Positions 52,626 through 60,988 of a stretch of DNA of 64,000 nt are shown here, in pieces (positions within the stretch are counted from its first letter, which is position 1; the number at the start of each line of letters is the position of its first letter). Source of the DNA: Candidatus Scatomonas merdigallinarum (GTDB lineage Bacteria; Bacillota; Clostridia; Lachnospirales; Lachnospiraceae); contig DVKB01000034.1 of the NCBI GenBank assembly GCA_018716305.1, forward strand, positions 1 to 64,000, written 5' to 3'. The notes beneath the pieces were generated by a model. That model worked only from the letters and a program-made list of their open reading frames with translations, was not told the origin of the DNA and made no database searches. The translations under genes and the position numbers were made by a program.

Positions 52626-52659
52626 AAAGACATATCCGAATTTTCGGGTATGTCTTTTT
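52626..52659 (+). terminator. Intrinsic terminator after the tRNA-Glu pair
   Basis: AAAGACATATCCGAA pairs with TTCGGGTATGTCTTT (one mismatch), then TTT. Confidence 0.85.
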
Positions 52660-52794
52660 GTTTAATAGAAACTTTTCGTTTCCTATTAAACAAAAAGCCC
52701 TCCGGGCAGGACGCACACGCCGCAATAAAGTATGTTACCGCTTTGCGGTATTGCGGCGGCGCGCAAAGTGTTCAAGCCCCTCAAGATTGAGGGG
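52658..52794. repeat. Cluster of inverted repeats, possible small palindromic element
   Basis: Three stem-loops follow each other: GTTTAATAG-AAAC / GTTTCCTATTAAAC; then CGCCGCAATA (52718-52727) with TATTGCGGCG (52749-52758), holding an inner CCGC-ttt-GCGG; then CCCCTCAA-ga-TTGAGGGG (52777-52794). No ORF crosses it. The rest of the gap to 52841 is GC-rich and has no gene. It resembles a REP- or MITE-like element; copies elsewhere in the genome were not searched. Confidence 0.5.
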
Positions 52795-52841
52795 AGGGGG
52801 AGTTGAGGTGGGCATGCCCTTTGGCCGCTTGTCTCATCCTA

Positions 52842-53453
52842 TTATATGGCCATGAGAAAATTCAGAGATCCCGGGGGATTTTCCGTTCCTTTTTCCAGCA
52901 GGGTGATCAGCCCGGCGATGGTGTCTTTTACTTCCTCCATGGAGGCCTCTACAATCGAATTATCCAGTTTAATGGTCAGCACAATCAATACGATTTCTGC
53001 CAGGGCTTCCGGCCGGTCAAAGTGAATGTCACCCTGTCGGATTCCCTGTCGGATAATCTCCGCCAGTACAGGCTTCAGCTCCGAGACAATGTGGCTGATA
53101 TACCGCTGATGGAGAAAAGCCCTTTCCGGGGCGTCCGGCGAGGCGCTGTTTTCCGAACGCAGAAATTCGCTGGAAGAGTTGCGGCAGGCCTGAAAGATCA
53201 TTGCCATGCGGGTAAAAGGGGAAATGGCGGTCTGATTTGCCAGTTCCTTGGCTGTGTTCAGGGGCTCTTCATAGCTCCGCTCTATGAGAGCTTCAAAAAT
53301 AGAATCCTTAGACGGAAAATAATAATAGATACTTCCCTTGCCTATTTCCGCGGCCTGAGCGATCTCGCTGACGGAAATAGTCTGCAGGCTCCTGGTGCGC
53401 AGCAGCGTCTGAAGGGCATCCAGGATCCGGTCATGTTTGTTTTGATTTTGCAT
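52842..53453 (-). CDS. TetR/AcrR-family transcriptional regulator
   Basis: A 203-residue repressor. The N-terminal helix-turn-helix reads RILDALQTLLRTRSLQTISV, then SEIAQAAEIGKGSIYYYFPS with KDSIFEALIERS. The rest is a helical ligand-binding domain with no recognisable ligand motif. The start ATG 53453 has GAGGTG upstream; an earlier in-frame ATG at 53474 has no ribosome site. It is divergent from the SCP2-hydrolase-condensation-carrier-ligase operon; two near-identical palindromes lie between them. Confidence 0.9.
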   Translation of the reverse strand: MQNQNKHDRILDALQTLLRTRSLQTISVSEIAQAAEIGKGSIYYYFPSKDSIFEALIERSYEEPLNTAKELANQTAISPFTRMAMIFQACRNSSSEFLRSENSASPDAPERAFLHQRYISHIVSELKPVLAEIIRQGIRQGDIHFDRPEALAEIVLIVLTIKLDNSIVEASMEEVKDTIAGLITLLEKGTENPPGSLNFLMAI

Positions 53454-53584
53454 ATTCAGCACCTCTTTATGCAATTACTGTCAGGAAATTTCAATTCAGT
53501 ATAGCATACCCATTGAAGCGATGACAATCAGAAAAATCACGGAAATTTTGCGCTGTTTACGGATTTTTTTGCAGGAAATTACTA

Positions 53585-53643
53585 TTGACCGTTGGTCGAA
53601 AAGATGATACTGTAACGGTACAGCCGGTTGACCGGTGGTCGAA
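53585..53643 (+). promoter_or_regulatory. Promoter with twin TetR-type operators
   Basis: TTGACC-gtt-GGTCGAA (53585-53600) and TTGACC-ggt-GGTCGAA (53628-53643) are near-palindromes, both followed by AAA. The first TTGACC also serves as -35 box, with TACTGT (53608-53613) 17 bp on. Binding of the divergent TetR protein at the first site would cover the promoter of the operon that begins at 53679. Confidence 0.7.
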
Positions 53644-53678
53644 AATGTGAAATTAATGTAAAATCGGGAGGAATTATC

Positions 53679-54008
53679 ATGACGTATGCAGAGTTGTTTT
53701 CCAAAGTAAAGGGGATGCTGGTGGACGCGGACGTCAGCCATGTGCAGGAGCATCTGGCTTACCAGTTCAATATCACCGGTGAAGGCGAGGGGATTTTCTA
53801 CGCCGAGGTGAAGGACGGCAAGCTGTATGTGGAACCCTACGAATACTTTGACAGAGATGTGATCTTTACCTGCTCTGCGGATACATTGCTGAAAATTATG
53901 GCCGGAAAGAAAGATCCGGTGCTGGCCTTCACCCTGGGACAGCTGAAGGTGGAGGGAGATATTGATAAAGCTCTGAAGCTGAAGGATTTTGTAAAGGAAA
54001 ACAAATGA
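53679..54008 (+). CDS. SCP2 sterol/lipid-binding-fold protein
   Basis: A 109-residue single-domain protein of the SCP2 (sterol carrier protein-2) fold. The markers are NITGEGEGIFYAEVKDGKL, then VEPYEYFDRDVIFTCSADT, and the closing GKKDPVLAFTLGQLKVEGDI with a hydrophobic tunnel sequence. Such domains bind lipids or acyl-CoA esters. ATG 53679 follows CGGGAGGAATTATC. It is the first gene of the operon, and its stop overlaps the next start (ATGA). Confidence 0.85.
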   Translation: MTYAELFSKVKGMLVDADVSHVQEHLAYQFNITGEGEGIFYAEVKDGKLYVEPYEYFDRDVIFTCSADTLLKIMAGKKDPVLAFTLGQLKVEGDIDKALKLKDFVKENK

Positions 54009-54952
54009 TGGGAAAAATATTGACAGGCACGGTGCTGGCTGCGGCGGCAGCGCTGGCCGCAGGAGCGGGAATCACCGCATATTTTTACAGAAGAACTATG
54101 ATGCGTTCCCGGGCAAAGACGGAGCGCACCATGAAAATGTCGGGGACGGACTGGAGCCAGTATTTCCCAGTGATGCAGGAGAGAAGGCAGTGGATGATGG
54201 AACAGCCCCACGAGGACGTGCAGCTGATGTCCCGGGACGGACTGAAACTTCACGCCACTTATTTTCCGGGACAGGAAGGAAAAAAAGCTGTAATCTGCTT
54301 CCACGGCTACACCAGCCGGGGCATGGACGATTACGTGGGCCTTTCCGATTACTATCTGAAGCGCGGCTACCGGATACTGCTGGTGGACGAGAGGGCCCAC
54401 GGGGACAGCGAAGGGGAGTATATCGGTTTCGGCTGTCTGGACCGGTTCGACGGCCTGAAATGGATCCGCTGGATGACGGATAAGATCGGGGAGGACGCGG
54501 AGATCCTGCTCCATGGCACATCCATGGGAGGCGCCACTGTACTGATGATGACGGGACTGAAGCTGCCGGAACAGGTGAAGGGTGTGGTTTCCGACTGCGC
54601 CTTTACTTCTCCCAAAGAGGTTTTCACCCATGTGCTGCATTCCATGTACCATCTGCCGGCCTTTCCGCTGATTCCCCTGGCAGACCGGATCAACCGCAAA
54701 AAGGCGGGGTATGGTCTGGACGACTGCAACGCGGCCAGAGAAGTCCGGAAGGCAGCTGTTCCGGTGCTGATGATCCACGGGGACAAAGATATTTTTGTTC
54801 CCTGTTGGATGTGCGATGTAATTTATGATAATTACGCAGGGCCCAAAACGAAGCTGATTGTTCCCGGCGCCGGCCATGCGGAAAGCTACTATAAAGATAC
54901 AGCGGCCTATGAAAGGGCGCTGGATACATTTACGGAGGGTATTTTAAAATGA
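54005..54952 (+). CDS. Alpha/beta hydrolase, membrane-anchored
   Basis: A 315-residue hydrolase. An N-terminal hydrophobic segment (residues about 5-27, GTVLAAAAALAAGAGITAYF) is a likely membrane anchor. The hydrolase core follows: CFHGYTSRGMDDYVG for the oxyanion region, the nucleophile serine in GTSMGGAT near residue 173, Asp in HGDKDIFVP and His in GAGHAESYY. This BAAT/lysophospholipase-like type acts on esters or thioesters. It overlaps both neighbours by ATGA, so it is translated with them. Confidence 0.88.
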   Translation: MMGKILTGTVLAAAAALAAGAGITAYFYRRTMMRSRAKTERTMKMSGTDWSQYFPVMQERRQWMMEQPHEDVQLMSRDGLKLHATYFPGQEGKKAVICFHGYTSRGMDDYVGLSDYYLKRGYRILLVDERAHGDSEGEYIGFGCLDRFDGLKWIRWMTDKIGEDAEILLHGTSMGGATVLMMTGLKLPEQVKGVVSDCAFTSPKEVFTHVLHSMYHLPAFPLIPLADRINRKKAGYGLDDCNAAREVRKAAVPVLMIHGDKDIFVPCWMCDVIYDNYAGPKTKLIVPGAGHAESYYKDTAAYERALDTFTEGILK

Positions 54953-56355
54953 TGAGAACAAGAAAGGGACATAAGGTTTACCCACTGACAGTGGCCCAGA
55001 AATTCCATTTCTTTTACCTGGATTTCTGTCCCAAGAAGGAAGTCATGAACATCGGCACCAGCCTGACCATTGCCACGGACATTGACTGGGAAGTTCTGAA
55101 ACAGTCAATCTATAAAGCCTATGAGCGCAGCGAGGGCATGCGGATCCGGTTCTGCAAAGATAAAGAGGGAAACTGCTACCAGTATATCGCCGATAAAGAG
55201 GAGCGTGACATCGAACTGGTGGATTTTTCGGACAAGACCGAAGAGGAAGCTGCGGCAGTGATGCGGCAGTGGACCTGCGTTCCCTTTAAGTTCCAGGATT
55301 CTCCCATGAACCGCATTGTTATGATCAAGATGCCGGAGGGGTATAACGGAATCTATTTTCTGGGAGACCATAGGATCGTGGACGCTCAGTCCCTGATCTG
55401 TTTCCTGAAGGACATCATTGAACTTTACTGCAATGCCAAATATGAAGGAATCCCCTATCCCAAGGATATGACTTCCTATATAAAACAGCTGGAGAAAGAT
55501 CTCGCCTACGAGGCCGGCAGCAAGGCCCAGCAGAGAGACCGGGAATATTTCCACAAGCTCATTGAGGAGTCCGAACCCATCTATAACGGACTTTACGGAC
55601 GCCAGATGCTGGAGTACACCCGTCAGAAACTCAATGATCCCACCCTGCGGGCTGCTTACAATGCCTCGGATTCTGTGGATTCCGCCCTGGATATTTTCCA
55701 TCTGGAAGCGGAGCCCACCAGGCGCCTCATGGAGTTCTGCGAGAAGTACCATATATCGATGACCTGCCTGCTGCTCATGGGCATCCGCACCTATTTCCAG
55801 AAAATGAACGGCTTTGACGATGTGAGCATCAACACGGCCATTGCCCGCCGGGCTACTCTCCTGGAGAAAAAATGCGGCGGCACCAGGATTCATTCCTTCC
55901 CCTTCCGGACTATCATTCCGGAGACCAAGACCTTCCTGGAGGGGATTTATGAAATTCGGGATAAGCAGAACGAACTGTTCCGCCATGCCAATTTCGACCC
56001 GGTGGAGTATTTCGCTTACCGGAGCCAGGTATATCCCCAGAAGCAGCCGGGACTCACCTACGAGCCCATGTCTCTCACCTATCAGCCTCTGACCCTGAAA
56101 GAAAAAGGGCTGGATGATCTGGGTGATATCCAGTACCGGACCCGCTGGTACCCCAACGGAGCCACTACCCAGGCCATGTACCTGACGGTCATGCATCGCC
56201 CTGAGGACAACGGCATGGACTTTAATTTCGAGCATCAGGTGAAAGCGGTATCCAGAAAGGATCTGGAGTATTTCTACTATTATCTCTGCCGGATTATGTT
56301 TAAGGGAGTAGAAAACCCGGATCTGAGCATTGGGGATATTATTAAGTTAGTATAA
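54949..56355 (+). CDS. Stand-alone condensation-domain-like enzyme
   Basis: A 468-residue protein with the chloramphenicol-acetyltransferase-like fold of peptide-synthetase condensation domains. The active-site motif, normally HHxxxDG, reads DHRIVDA in FLGDHRIVDAQSL. The catalytic His141 and Asp145 keep their spacing, while the first His is Asp140 and the Gly is Ala. The opening YPLTVAQKFHFFYLD resembles the C1 core LTxxQ. It has no adenylation or carrier domain of its own; both are encoded by the next two genes. The likely role is transfer of a carrier-bound acyl group to an amine or alcohol; the acceptor is unknown. Confidence 0.75.
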   Translation: MMRTRKGHKVYPLTVAQKFHFFYLDFCPKKEVMNIGTSLTIATDIDWEVLKQSIYKAYERSEGMRIRFCKDKEGNCYQYIADKEERDIELVDFSDKTEEEAAAVMRQWTCVPFKFQDSPMNRIVMIKMPEGYNGIYFLGDHRIVDAQSLICFLKDIIELYCNAKYEGIPYPKDMTSYIKQLEKDLAYEAGSKAQQRDREYFHKLIEESEPIYNGLYGRQMLEYTRQKLNDPTLRAAYNASDSVDSALDIFHLEAEPTRRLMEFCEKYHISMTCLLLMGIRTYFQKMNGFDDVSINTAIARRATLLEKKCGGTRIHSFPFRTIIPETKTFLEGIYEIRDKQNELFRHANFDPVEYFAYRSQVYPQKQPGLTYEPMSLTYQPLTLKEKGLDDLGDIQYRTRWYPNGATTQAMYLTVMHRPEDNGMDFNFEHQVKAVSRKDLEYFYYYLCRIMFKGVENPDLSIGDIIKLV

Positions 56356-56380
56356 TTTCTGAATACGGGAGGAATCGACT

Positions 56381-56608
56381 ATGTTTGAAAAATTAGTGGA
56401 GATCATCTGCAATTATGTGGAAGTGGAGCCGGAGAATATTCATCCGGAATCCAGATTTGTGGAGGACCTGGGCTTTACGTCCTTTGACTTCATGAGTATG
56501 CTGGGAGAAATCGAGGACGAGTGGGATATAGAAGTGGATCAGGAGAAAGTTGTCAACATCCGCACGGTTCAGGAGGCTGTGGATTACCTGCAGACTCTGG
56601 CGGACTGA
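56381..56608 (+). CDS. Acyl/peptidyl carrier protein
   Basis: A 75-residue carrier protein. The phosphopantetheine serine is Ser34 in DLGFTSFDFMSML, where the usual DSL reads TSF. The four-helix pattern (LVEIICNYVEVEPENI, FEDEWDIEVDQEKV region, TVQEAVDYLQ) is complete. AGGAGGAATCGACT precedes the ATG. It lies between the condensation-like enzyme and the AMP-forming ligase, so it is presumably charged by the ligase and unloaded by the condensation-like enzyme. A phosphopantetheinyl transferase is not visible in the window. Confidence 0.92.
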   Translation: MFEKLVEIICNYVEVEPENIHPESRFVEDLGFTSFDFMSMLGEIEDEWDIEVDQEKVVNIRTVQEAVDYLQTLAD

Positions 56609-56627
56609 GAAGAGAGAGGTAGAAAGA

Positions 56628-58136
56628 ATGCTCTGCAGTACCATTCGGGATATTTTAACAGGAACAGAGGCAAAATACGGGGCGGAGGACGCTGTCCGCT
56701 ATAAAGTAAAGAAAAATGAAATCGCGTCCAAAACTTATTCAGAGCTGAAGCGGGACAGTGAGAGCTTTTCCGCGGCTCTGAAAGAACTGGGAGAGCAGGG
56801 AAACCATATCGCGGTGATCGGACGCACCTCCTATGAATGGCTGGTTTCCTATTTCGGAATTGTGGACGGCGGCAGCGTGGCGGTGCCTCTGGACGCGTCC
56901 CTGCCGGCGGCGGATCTGTGTGAGCTGCTGGACCGGGCGGACGTGACAGTTCTTGTCTTTGACGAAGTCCGTTCCGACGCGGCAGAGATGGCAGAAAGCC
57001 GCTGCCCCAAACTGAAATACCGGATTTCCATGCAGGCGGAGGAGGACGCCGGTACAATTCTTTCTTTCCGGAGACTGCTGGAAAAATATAAAGGGGAGTT
57101 TAATTATACACCGAAACCGGATCAGCTCTGTACCATCATGTTCACCTCCGGCACTACCGGAAAGAGCAAGGGCGTTATGCTGACCCAGAGAAACCTGGCG
57201 GAAAACGCCACCTGTCTGGATATGAAAATCCCGGAGCGGACAGTGATTCTCTCCGTGCTGCCCATACATCACGCCTACTGCCTGAGCATGGACATTCTGA
57301 AGGGAATATCCCTGGGCAGTGTCATCTGTATTAACGATTCTCTCATGCGGGTGGTAAAGAATATTAAGCTGTTTAAGCCGGAGATGATCCTTATGGTGCC
57401 TCTGATGATTGAGACCATCGCCAAAAAGCTGCAGGAATCTGCCCTGATCCCGGCGGCTATTGTCAAAAGCCAGGTTTTCGGAAAACAGTTTCACACCATC
57501 TGCAGCGGCGGAGCCTATCTGGATCCCTCTTACATCGATCTGTTCCGGAAGTACGGCATTACGATTCTTCAGGGATACGGTATGACTGAGTGCTCTCCGG
57601 TGATCAGCACCACTGTCAGCTGGAATATCCGCAAAGACTCTGTGGGACAGCTGATCCCCAACTGTGAGGCGAAAACCGTGGACGGAGAGCTGTGGGTCCG
57701 GGGGAGCAGCGTCATGCAGGGCTATTACAAGATGCCGGAAGAGACCGCGGAGACTCTGGAGGACGGCTGGCTGAAGACAGGGGATCTGGGATACGCGGAT
57801 GAGGAAGGTTTCGTCTATCTCACCGGCCGTAAGAAAAACCTGATTATCACCAAAAACGGCGAGAATGTCTCCCCGGAGGAACTGGAAAATCAGCTGAGCC
57901 TGAACCGCCTGGTAGGGGAAGTTCTGGTGCGGGAAGCGGAAGGCGTCATCGAGGCGGAGATTTATCCTGATCAGGATTACATAAAGAAGAAACATGTGAA
58001 GGATGTGGAGGCCGCCCTGCAGAAGGTAATTGATGACTACAACCAGGGAGCGCCTCTCTACAAGCGGATCTACCGGCTGAAGATCCGGGATACGGAGTTC
58101 GAGAAAACCACTTCCAGAAAGATTAAGAGGTTTTAA
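56628..58136 (+). CDS. AMP-forming acyl/amino-acid ligase
   Basis: A 502-residue ANL-family adenylating enzyme. The ATP loop is MFTSGTTGKSKGVML near residue 172, the aromatic and adenine-binding motif is GYGMTECSPV near 316, KTGDLG near 383 has the catalytic Asp, and the C-terminal RKIKRF end carries the lysine. The N-terminal core resembles long-chain acyl-CoA or acyl-ACP ligases more than amino-acid adenylation domains, but the binding pocket cannot be assigned by eye. ATG 56628 follows AGAGAGGTAGAAAGA, 20 bp after the carrier gene. It is the last gene of the operon. Confidence 0.88.
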   Translation: MLCSTIRDILTGTEAKYGAEDAVRYKVKKNEIASKTYSELKRDSESFSAALKELGEQGNHIAVIGRTSYEWLVSYFGIVDGGSVAVPLDASLPAADLCELLDRADVTVLVFDEVRSDAAEMAESRCPKLKYRISMQAEEDAGTILSFRRLLEKYKGEFNYTPKPDQLCTIMFTSGTTGKSKGVMLTQRNLAENATCLDMKIPERTVILSVLPIHHAYCLSMDILKGISLGSVICINDSLMRVVKNIKLFKPEMILMVPLMIETIAKKLQESALIPAAIVKSQVFGKQFHTICSGGAYLDPSYIDLFRKYGITILQGYGMTECSPVISTTVSWNIRKDSVGQLIPNCEAKTVDGELWVRGSSVMQGYYKMPEETAETLEDGWLKTGDLGYADEEGFVYLTGRKKNLIITKNGENVSPEELENQLSLNRLVGEVLVREAEGVIEAEIYPDQDYIKKKHVKDVEAALQKVIDDYNQGAPLYKRIYRLKIRDTEFEKTTSRKIKRF

Positions 58137-58145
58137 AGAAGAGTA

Positions 58146-58192
58146 AAAGAGGATGATCCTATTCTTAAGGGAAAGGGGCATCCTCTTTTTTT
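58146..58192 (+). terminator. Intrinsic terminator after the assembly-line cluster
   Basis: AGAGGATG (58148-58155) pairs with CATCCTCT (58179-58186), followed by six T residues. Confidence 0.8.
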
Positions 58193-58266
58193 CATGGTAC
58201 CGCGCCTGGATGTTTTATGCTATACTGAATCCGGATGACAGCAGAAACTGTGTCGGGAGGATTTCC

Positions 58267-59520
58267 ATGGAAAAAGTGATTTTTCATATTGATGTGAACA
58301 GCGCCTATTTAAGCTGGTCCTCTCTGAAGGCTCTGGCGGAGGGGGAGGAGACGGACTACCGCACCGTTCCCTGTGTGGTGGGCGGCGACGAGAGCAAGCG
58401 CCATGGGGTGGTGCTGGCCAAGAGTCTGCCCGCCAAAAAATACGGGATCCATACAGGGGAATCTCTCTTTGAGGCCAGGCGGAAATGTCCGGTACTGACC
58501 ATTCTCAAACCGGATTTTGCGGCCTATGTGAAAATGAGCCGGGCCATGTTCCGGATTTTTGAGACGTATTCCCCGGATATCTATCAATATTCCATTGACG
58601 AGGCATTTCTGGATATGACGGGCATGGAATCGCTTCTGGGACCTCCGGAAGAGACTGCCGCGCGGCTGAAAAATCAGATCCGGGACACGCTGGGCTTTAC
58701 GGTAAATGTGGGGATTTCCAGCAATTACCTTCTGGCCAAGATGGCTTCCGATTTTGAAAAGCCGGACAAGGTACATACCCTGTATCCCGGGGAGATCAGG
58801 GAGAAAATGTGGCCGCTGCCGGTGGGGGATCTGTTCTCCGTGGGACGCAGCGCCAGGAGAAAGCTGGAGAAATACGGGGTGAAGACCATCGGGGATCTGG
58901 CCGCTATGGACCGGGGCATGCTGTCAGCGGAATTGGGGGTTCAGGGAGGCGTTATCTGGGATTATGCCAACGGCATCGAATCCTCTCCCCTGGTACAGCG
59001 GGAAGTGAAAGAGAAAAGTTACGGCAGCAGCATCACCACTTCAGAGGATGTAGAAAGCTGCCAGGCCGCCTGCCGGCTGCTGCTGGGGCTCTGCGAAACC
59101 GTGGGCACCAGGCTGCGTCTGGATTCCATGAAAGCCGGCACTGTTTCCGTGCAGGTTACGGACTACAACTTTAAAAAGCGGTCCCACCAGAAAAGCCTGG
59201 GACACAGCACGGATGTAACGGCTGAGATTTATGAAGCAGCCTGTTCACTGATGCGGGAAATGTGGAACGGAACGCCTGTGCGCCTCATCGGCGTTTCCTG
59301 CGGGAAAGCGGCCGTGGAGGAATATGAACAGCTTTCTCTGTTTACCGATGAAAAAAGTGAGAAACAAAAAAAGCTGGACCGTGCCATGGACAGTTTAAAA
59401 TCCCGTTTCGGGGACGGCGCCGTTGTCCGGGCCAGTCTTCTGAAACACAGCGGGCGGCCCGGCGGCATGGCTAAGGCAAAGATGGAACAGAAGCTGGAGA
59501 GAAAGGGAGAACAGCCATGA
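58267..59520 (+). CDS. dinB: DNA polymerase IV (Y family)
   Basis: Error-prone lesion-bypass polymerase. The 417-residue protein begins MEKVIFHIDVNSAYLSW, with the active-site acidic residues in DVNSAYL and YSIDEAFLDMTG, the KSLPAKKYGI finger region and a VGDLFSVGRSARRKL thumb. A clamp-binding QLSLF lies near residue 356. ATG 58267 has GTCGGGAGGATTTCC; an earlier frame start at 58153 lies in the upstream terminator. Its last codons overlap truA (ATGA). Confidence 0.95.
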   Translation: MEKVIFHIDVNSAYLSWSSLKALAEGEETDYRTVPCVVGGDESKRHGVVLAKSLPAKKYGIHTGESLFEARRKCPVLTILKPDFAAYVKMSRAMFRIFETYSPDIYQYSIDEAFLDMTGMESLLGPPEETAARLKNQIRDTLGFTVNVGISSNYLLAKMASDFEKPDKVHTLYPGEIREKMWPLPVGDLFSVGRSARRKLEKYGVKTIGDLAAMDRGMLSAELGVQGGVIWDYANGIESSPLVQREVKEKSYGSSITTSEDVESCQAACRLLLGLCETVGTRLRLDSMKAGTVSVQVTDYNFKKRSHQKSLGHSTDVTAEIYEAACSLMREMWNGTPVRLIGVSCGKAAVEEYEQLSLFTDEKSEKQKKLDRAMDSLKSRFGDGAVVRASLLKHSGRPGGMAKAKMEQKLERKGEQP

Positions 59521-60272
59521 ATTATAAAATGATCCTGGCTTATGACGGGGCCAGATATGACGGATGGCAGAAACAGGGAAATACCCAGCGAACCATCCAG
59601 GGTAAATTGGAAGCGGTCCTGTCCAGACTGGCGGGATGCCCGGTGGAGGTCAACGGCGCGGGCAGGACGGACGCGGGAGTCCACGCCCGGGGACAGGCAG
59701 CCAGCGTTCGTATGAAGACAGACCGTTCCTGCTGCGAAATACAGGAATATCTGAACCGCTATCTTCCGGAAGATATAACGGTTCTGTCTGTGGAGCAGGC
59801 GCCGGAGCGGTTTCATGCCCGCCTGAACGCCGCCGGCAAGAGGTACCGGTATCAGCTGGCCTTTGGCGGAAGGAAGCCTGTTTTTGACCGGAAATATCTA
59901 TACAGGGTGGAAGAGCCCCTGGATTTCCAGGCGATGAGACAGGCCGCCGGGTATCTGGCAGGAAGCCATGATTTTCGCTCCTTCTGTTCTCTTCGGAGAA
60001 TGAAAAAGTCCACGGTGAGGACACTCTTTGGCATCGAGATTCTGGAGGACCGGGAACAGGAGCGGGCAGATCTGATTTTTGAAGGAAACGGTTTTCTTTA
60101 TCATATGGTACGGATCCTGACAGGAACCCTGCTGGAGGTAGGAAGCGGAAAACGGCGTCCGGAGGATATGGAGAAGATTCTGGAGGCCGGAAACAGGGAG
60201 GCGGCAGGATTTACCGCTCCGCCCCAGGGCCTGTTTTTAGAACATGTGTGGTACAGTGAGGAGGAACGATGA
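59517..60272 (+). CDS. truA: tRNA pseudouridine synthase A
   Basis: Forms pseudouridine at positions 38-40 of tRNA. The 251-residue protein has the catalytic motif GAGRTDAGVHARGQ (Asp near residue 52), the opening ILAYDGARYDGWQKQ and the C-terminal FLYHMVRILTGTLLEVGSG. It is translated with dinB by an ATGA overlap and is followed by the HAD gene with another ATGA. Confidence 0.95.
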   Translation: MNYKMILAYDGARYDGWQKQGNTQRTIQGKLEAVLSRLAGCPVEVNGAGRTDAGVHARGQAASVRMKTDRSCCEIQEYLNRYLPEDITVLSVEQAPERFHARLNAAGKRYRYQLAFGGRKPVFDRKYLYRVEEPLDFQAMRQAAGYLAGSHDFRSFCSLRRMKKSTVRTLFGIEILEDREQERADLIFEGNGFLYHMVRILTGTLLEVGSGKRRPEDMEKILEAGNREAAGFTAPPQGLFLEHVWYSEEER

Positions 60273-60910
60273 GGGACTGCAGAGGAATGATTTTTGACCT
60301 GGACGGCACGCTCCTGGATTCTATGGGGGTGTGGAGCCAGATTGACGTGGATTTTTTAGCGAAGAGAGGCATTGATCTGCCGGAGGACTACCAGCAGGCG
60401 GTTACGCCTATGGGAGCCAGACAGGCGGCGGATTATACGATTGAAAGATTTCATCTTCCGGATACTCCGGAAATGCTGATGGAAGAGTGGCTGTCCATGG
60501 CCTATGAAGCCTACAGCCGGGATATCCCCCTGAAACCCTATGCCTACGAGTATGTGGAAAAGCTGTACCGGGAGGGAAAAAAGCTGGCCATTGCCACGTC
60601 CTCAGACCGGTATCTGGTCCTGCCGGCCCTGGAGAGAACCGGACTGCTGCCTATGATGACTTCTGTTGTCACAGCCGCGGAGGTGAGCCGGGGGAAGGGA
60701 TTCCCGGATATTTACCAGAGGGCAGCGGAACATCTGGGATTAAGGGCATCGGACTGCGCGGTATATGAGGATATCATCGAGGGAATCCGCGGGGCCAAAG
60801 CCGGAGGCTTCCTGGCGGTGGGAGTCTATGAAAAACAGAATGAAGAGAATTACCAGCAGATCCGGGCGGAGTCAGATCTGTACATCCATTCTTTTCGGGA
60901 ACTGCTGTAA
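60269..60910 (+). CDS. HAD hydrolase, beta-phosphoglucomutase-like
   Basis: A 213-residue HAD-superfamily phosphatase or mutase. Motif I is IFDLDGTLLDSMGVW at residues 8-22, with the helical cap and motif II ATSSDRYL, and motif IV YEDIIEGIRGAKAGG. The form resembles YcjU/PgmB-like and phosphonate phosphatase types. The substrate is not clear. ATGA overlap couples it to truA. Confidence 0.85.
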   Translation: MRDCRGMIFDLDGTLLDSMGVWSQIDVDFLAKRGIDLPEDYQQAVTPMGARQAADYTIERFHLPDTPEMLMEEWLSMAYEAYSRDIPLKPYAYEYVEKLYREGKKLAIATSSDRYLVLPALERTGLLPMMTSVVTAAEVSRGKGFPDIYQRAAEHLGLRASDCAVYEDIIEGIRGAKAGGFLAVGVYEKQNEENYQQIRAESDLYIHSFRELL

Positions 60911-60914
60911 TCTC

Positions 60915-60943
60915 TTGACAGTTTATCCGTCCCCTGCTACAAT
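60915..60943 (+). promoter_or_regulatory. Promoter for the MATE exporter
   Basis: TTGACA (60915-60920) and TACAAT (60938-60943) with a 17-bp spacer, 133 bp before the MATE start, leaving a leader that contains an attenuator hairpin. Confidence 0.75.
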
Positions 60944-60988
60944 AACACTGCTAAAACTTGTGTGGATTTTTCAGGCATCGCCTCTTTT

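Noticed and set aside
56739-58181. Long minus-strand open frame inside the ligase gene
   Set aside because: Antisense shadow; the plus-strand gene carries all family motifs.
58195-58206. GGTACCGCG, similar to the T-box antiterminator motif, before dinB
   Set aside because: The sequence before it is the end of the ligase gene and a terminator. No specifier stem, no AGGGTGG run and no aminoacyl-tRNA synthetase or amino-acid gene follows.
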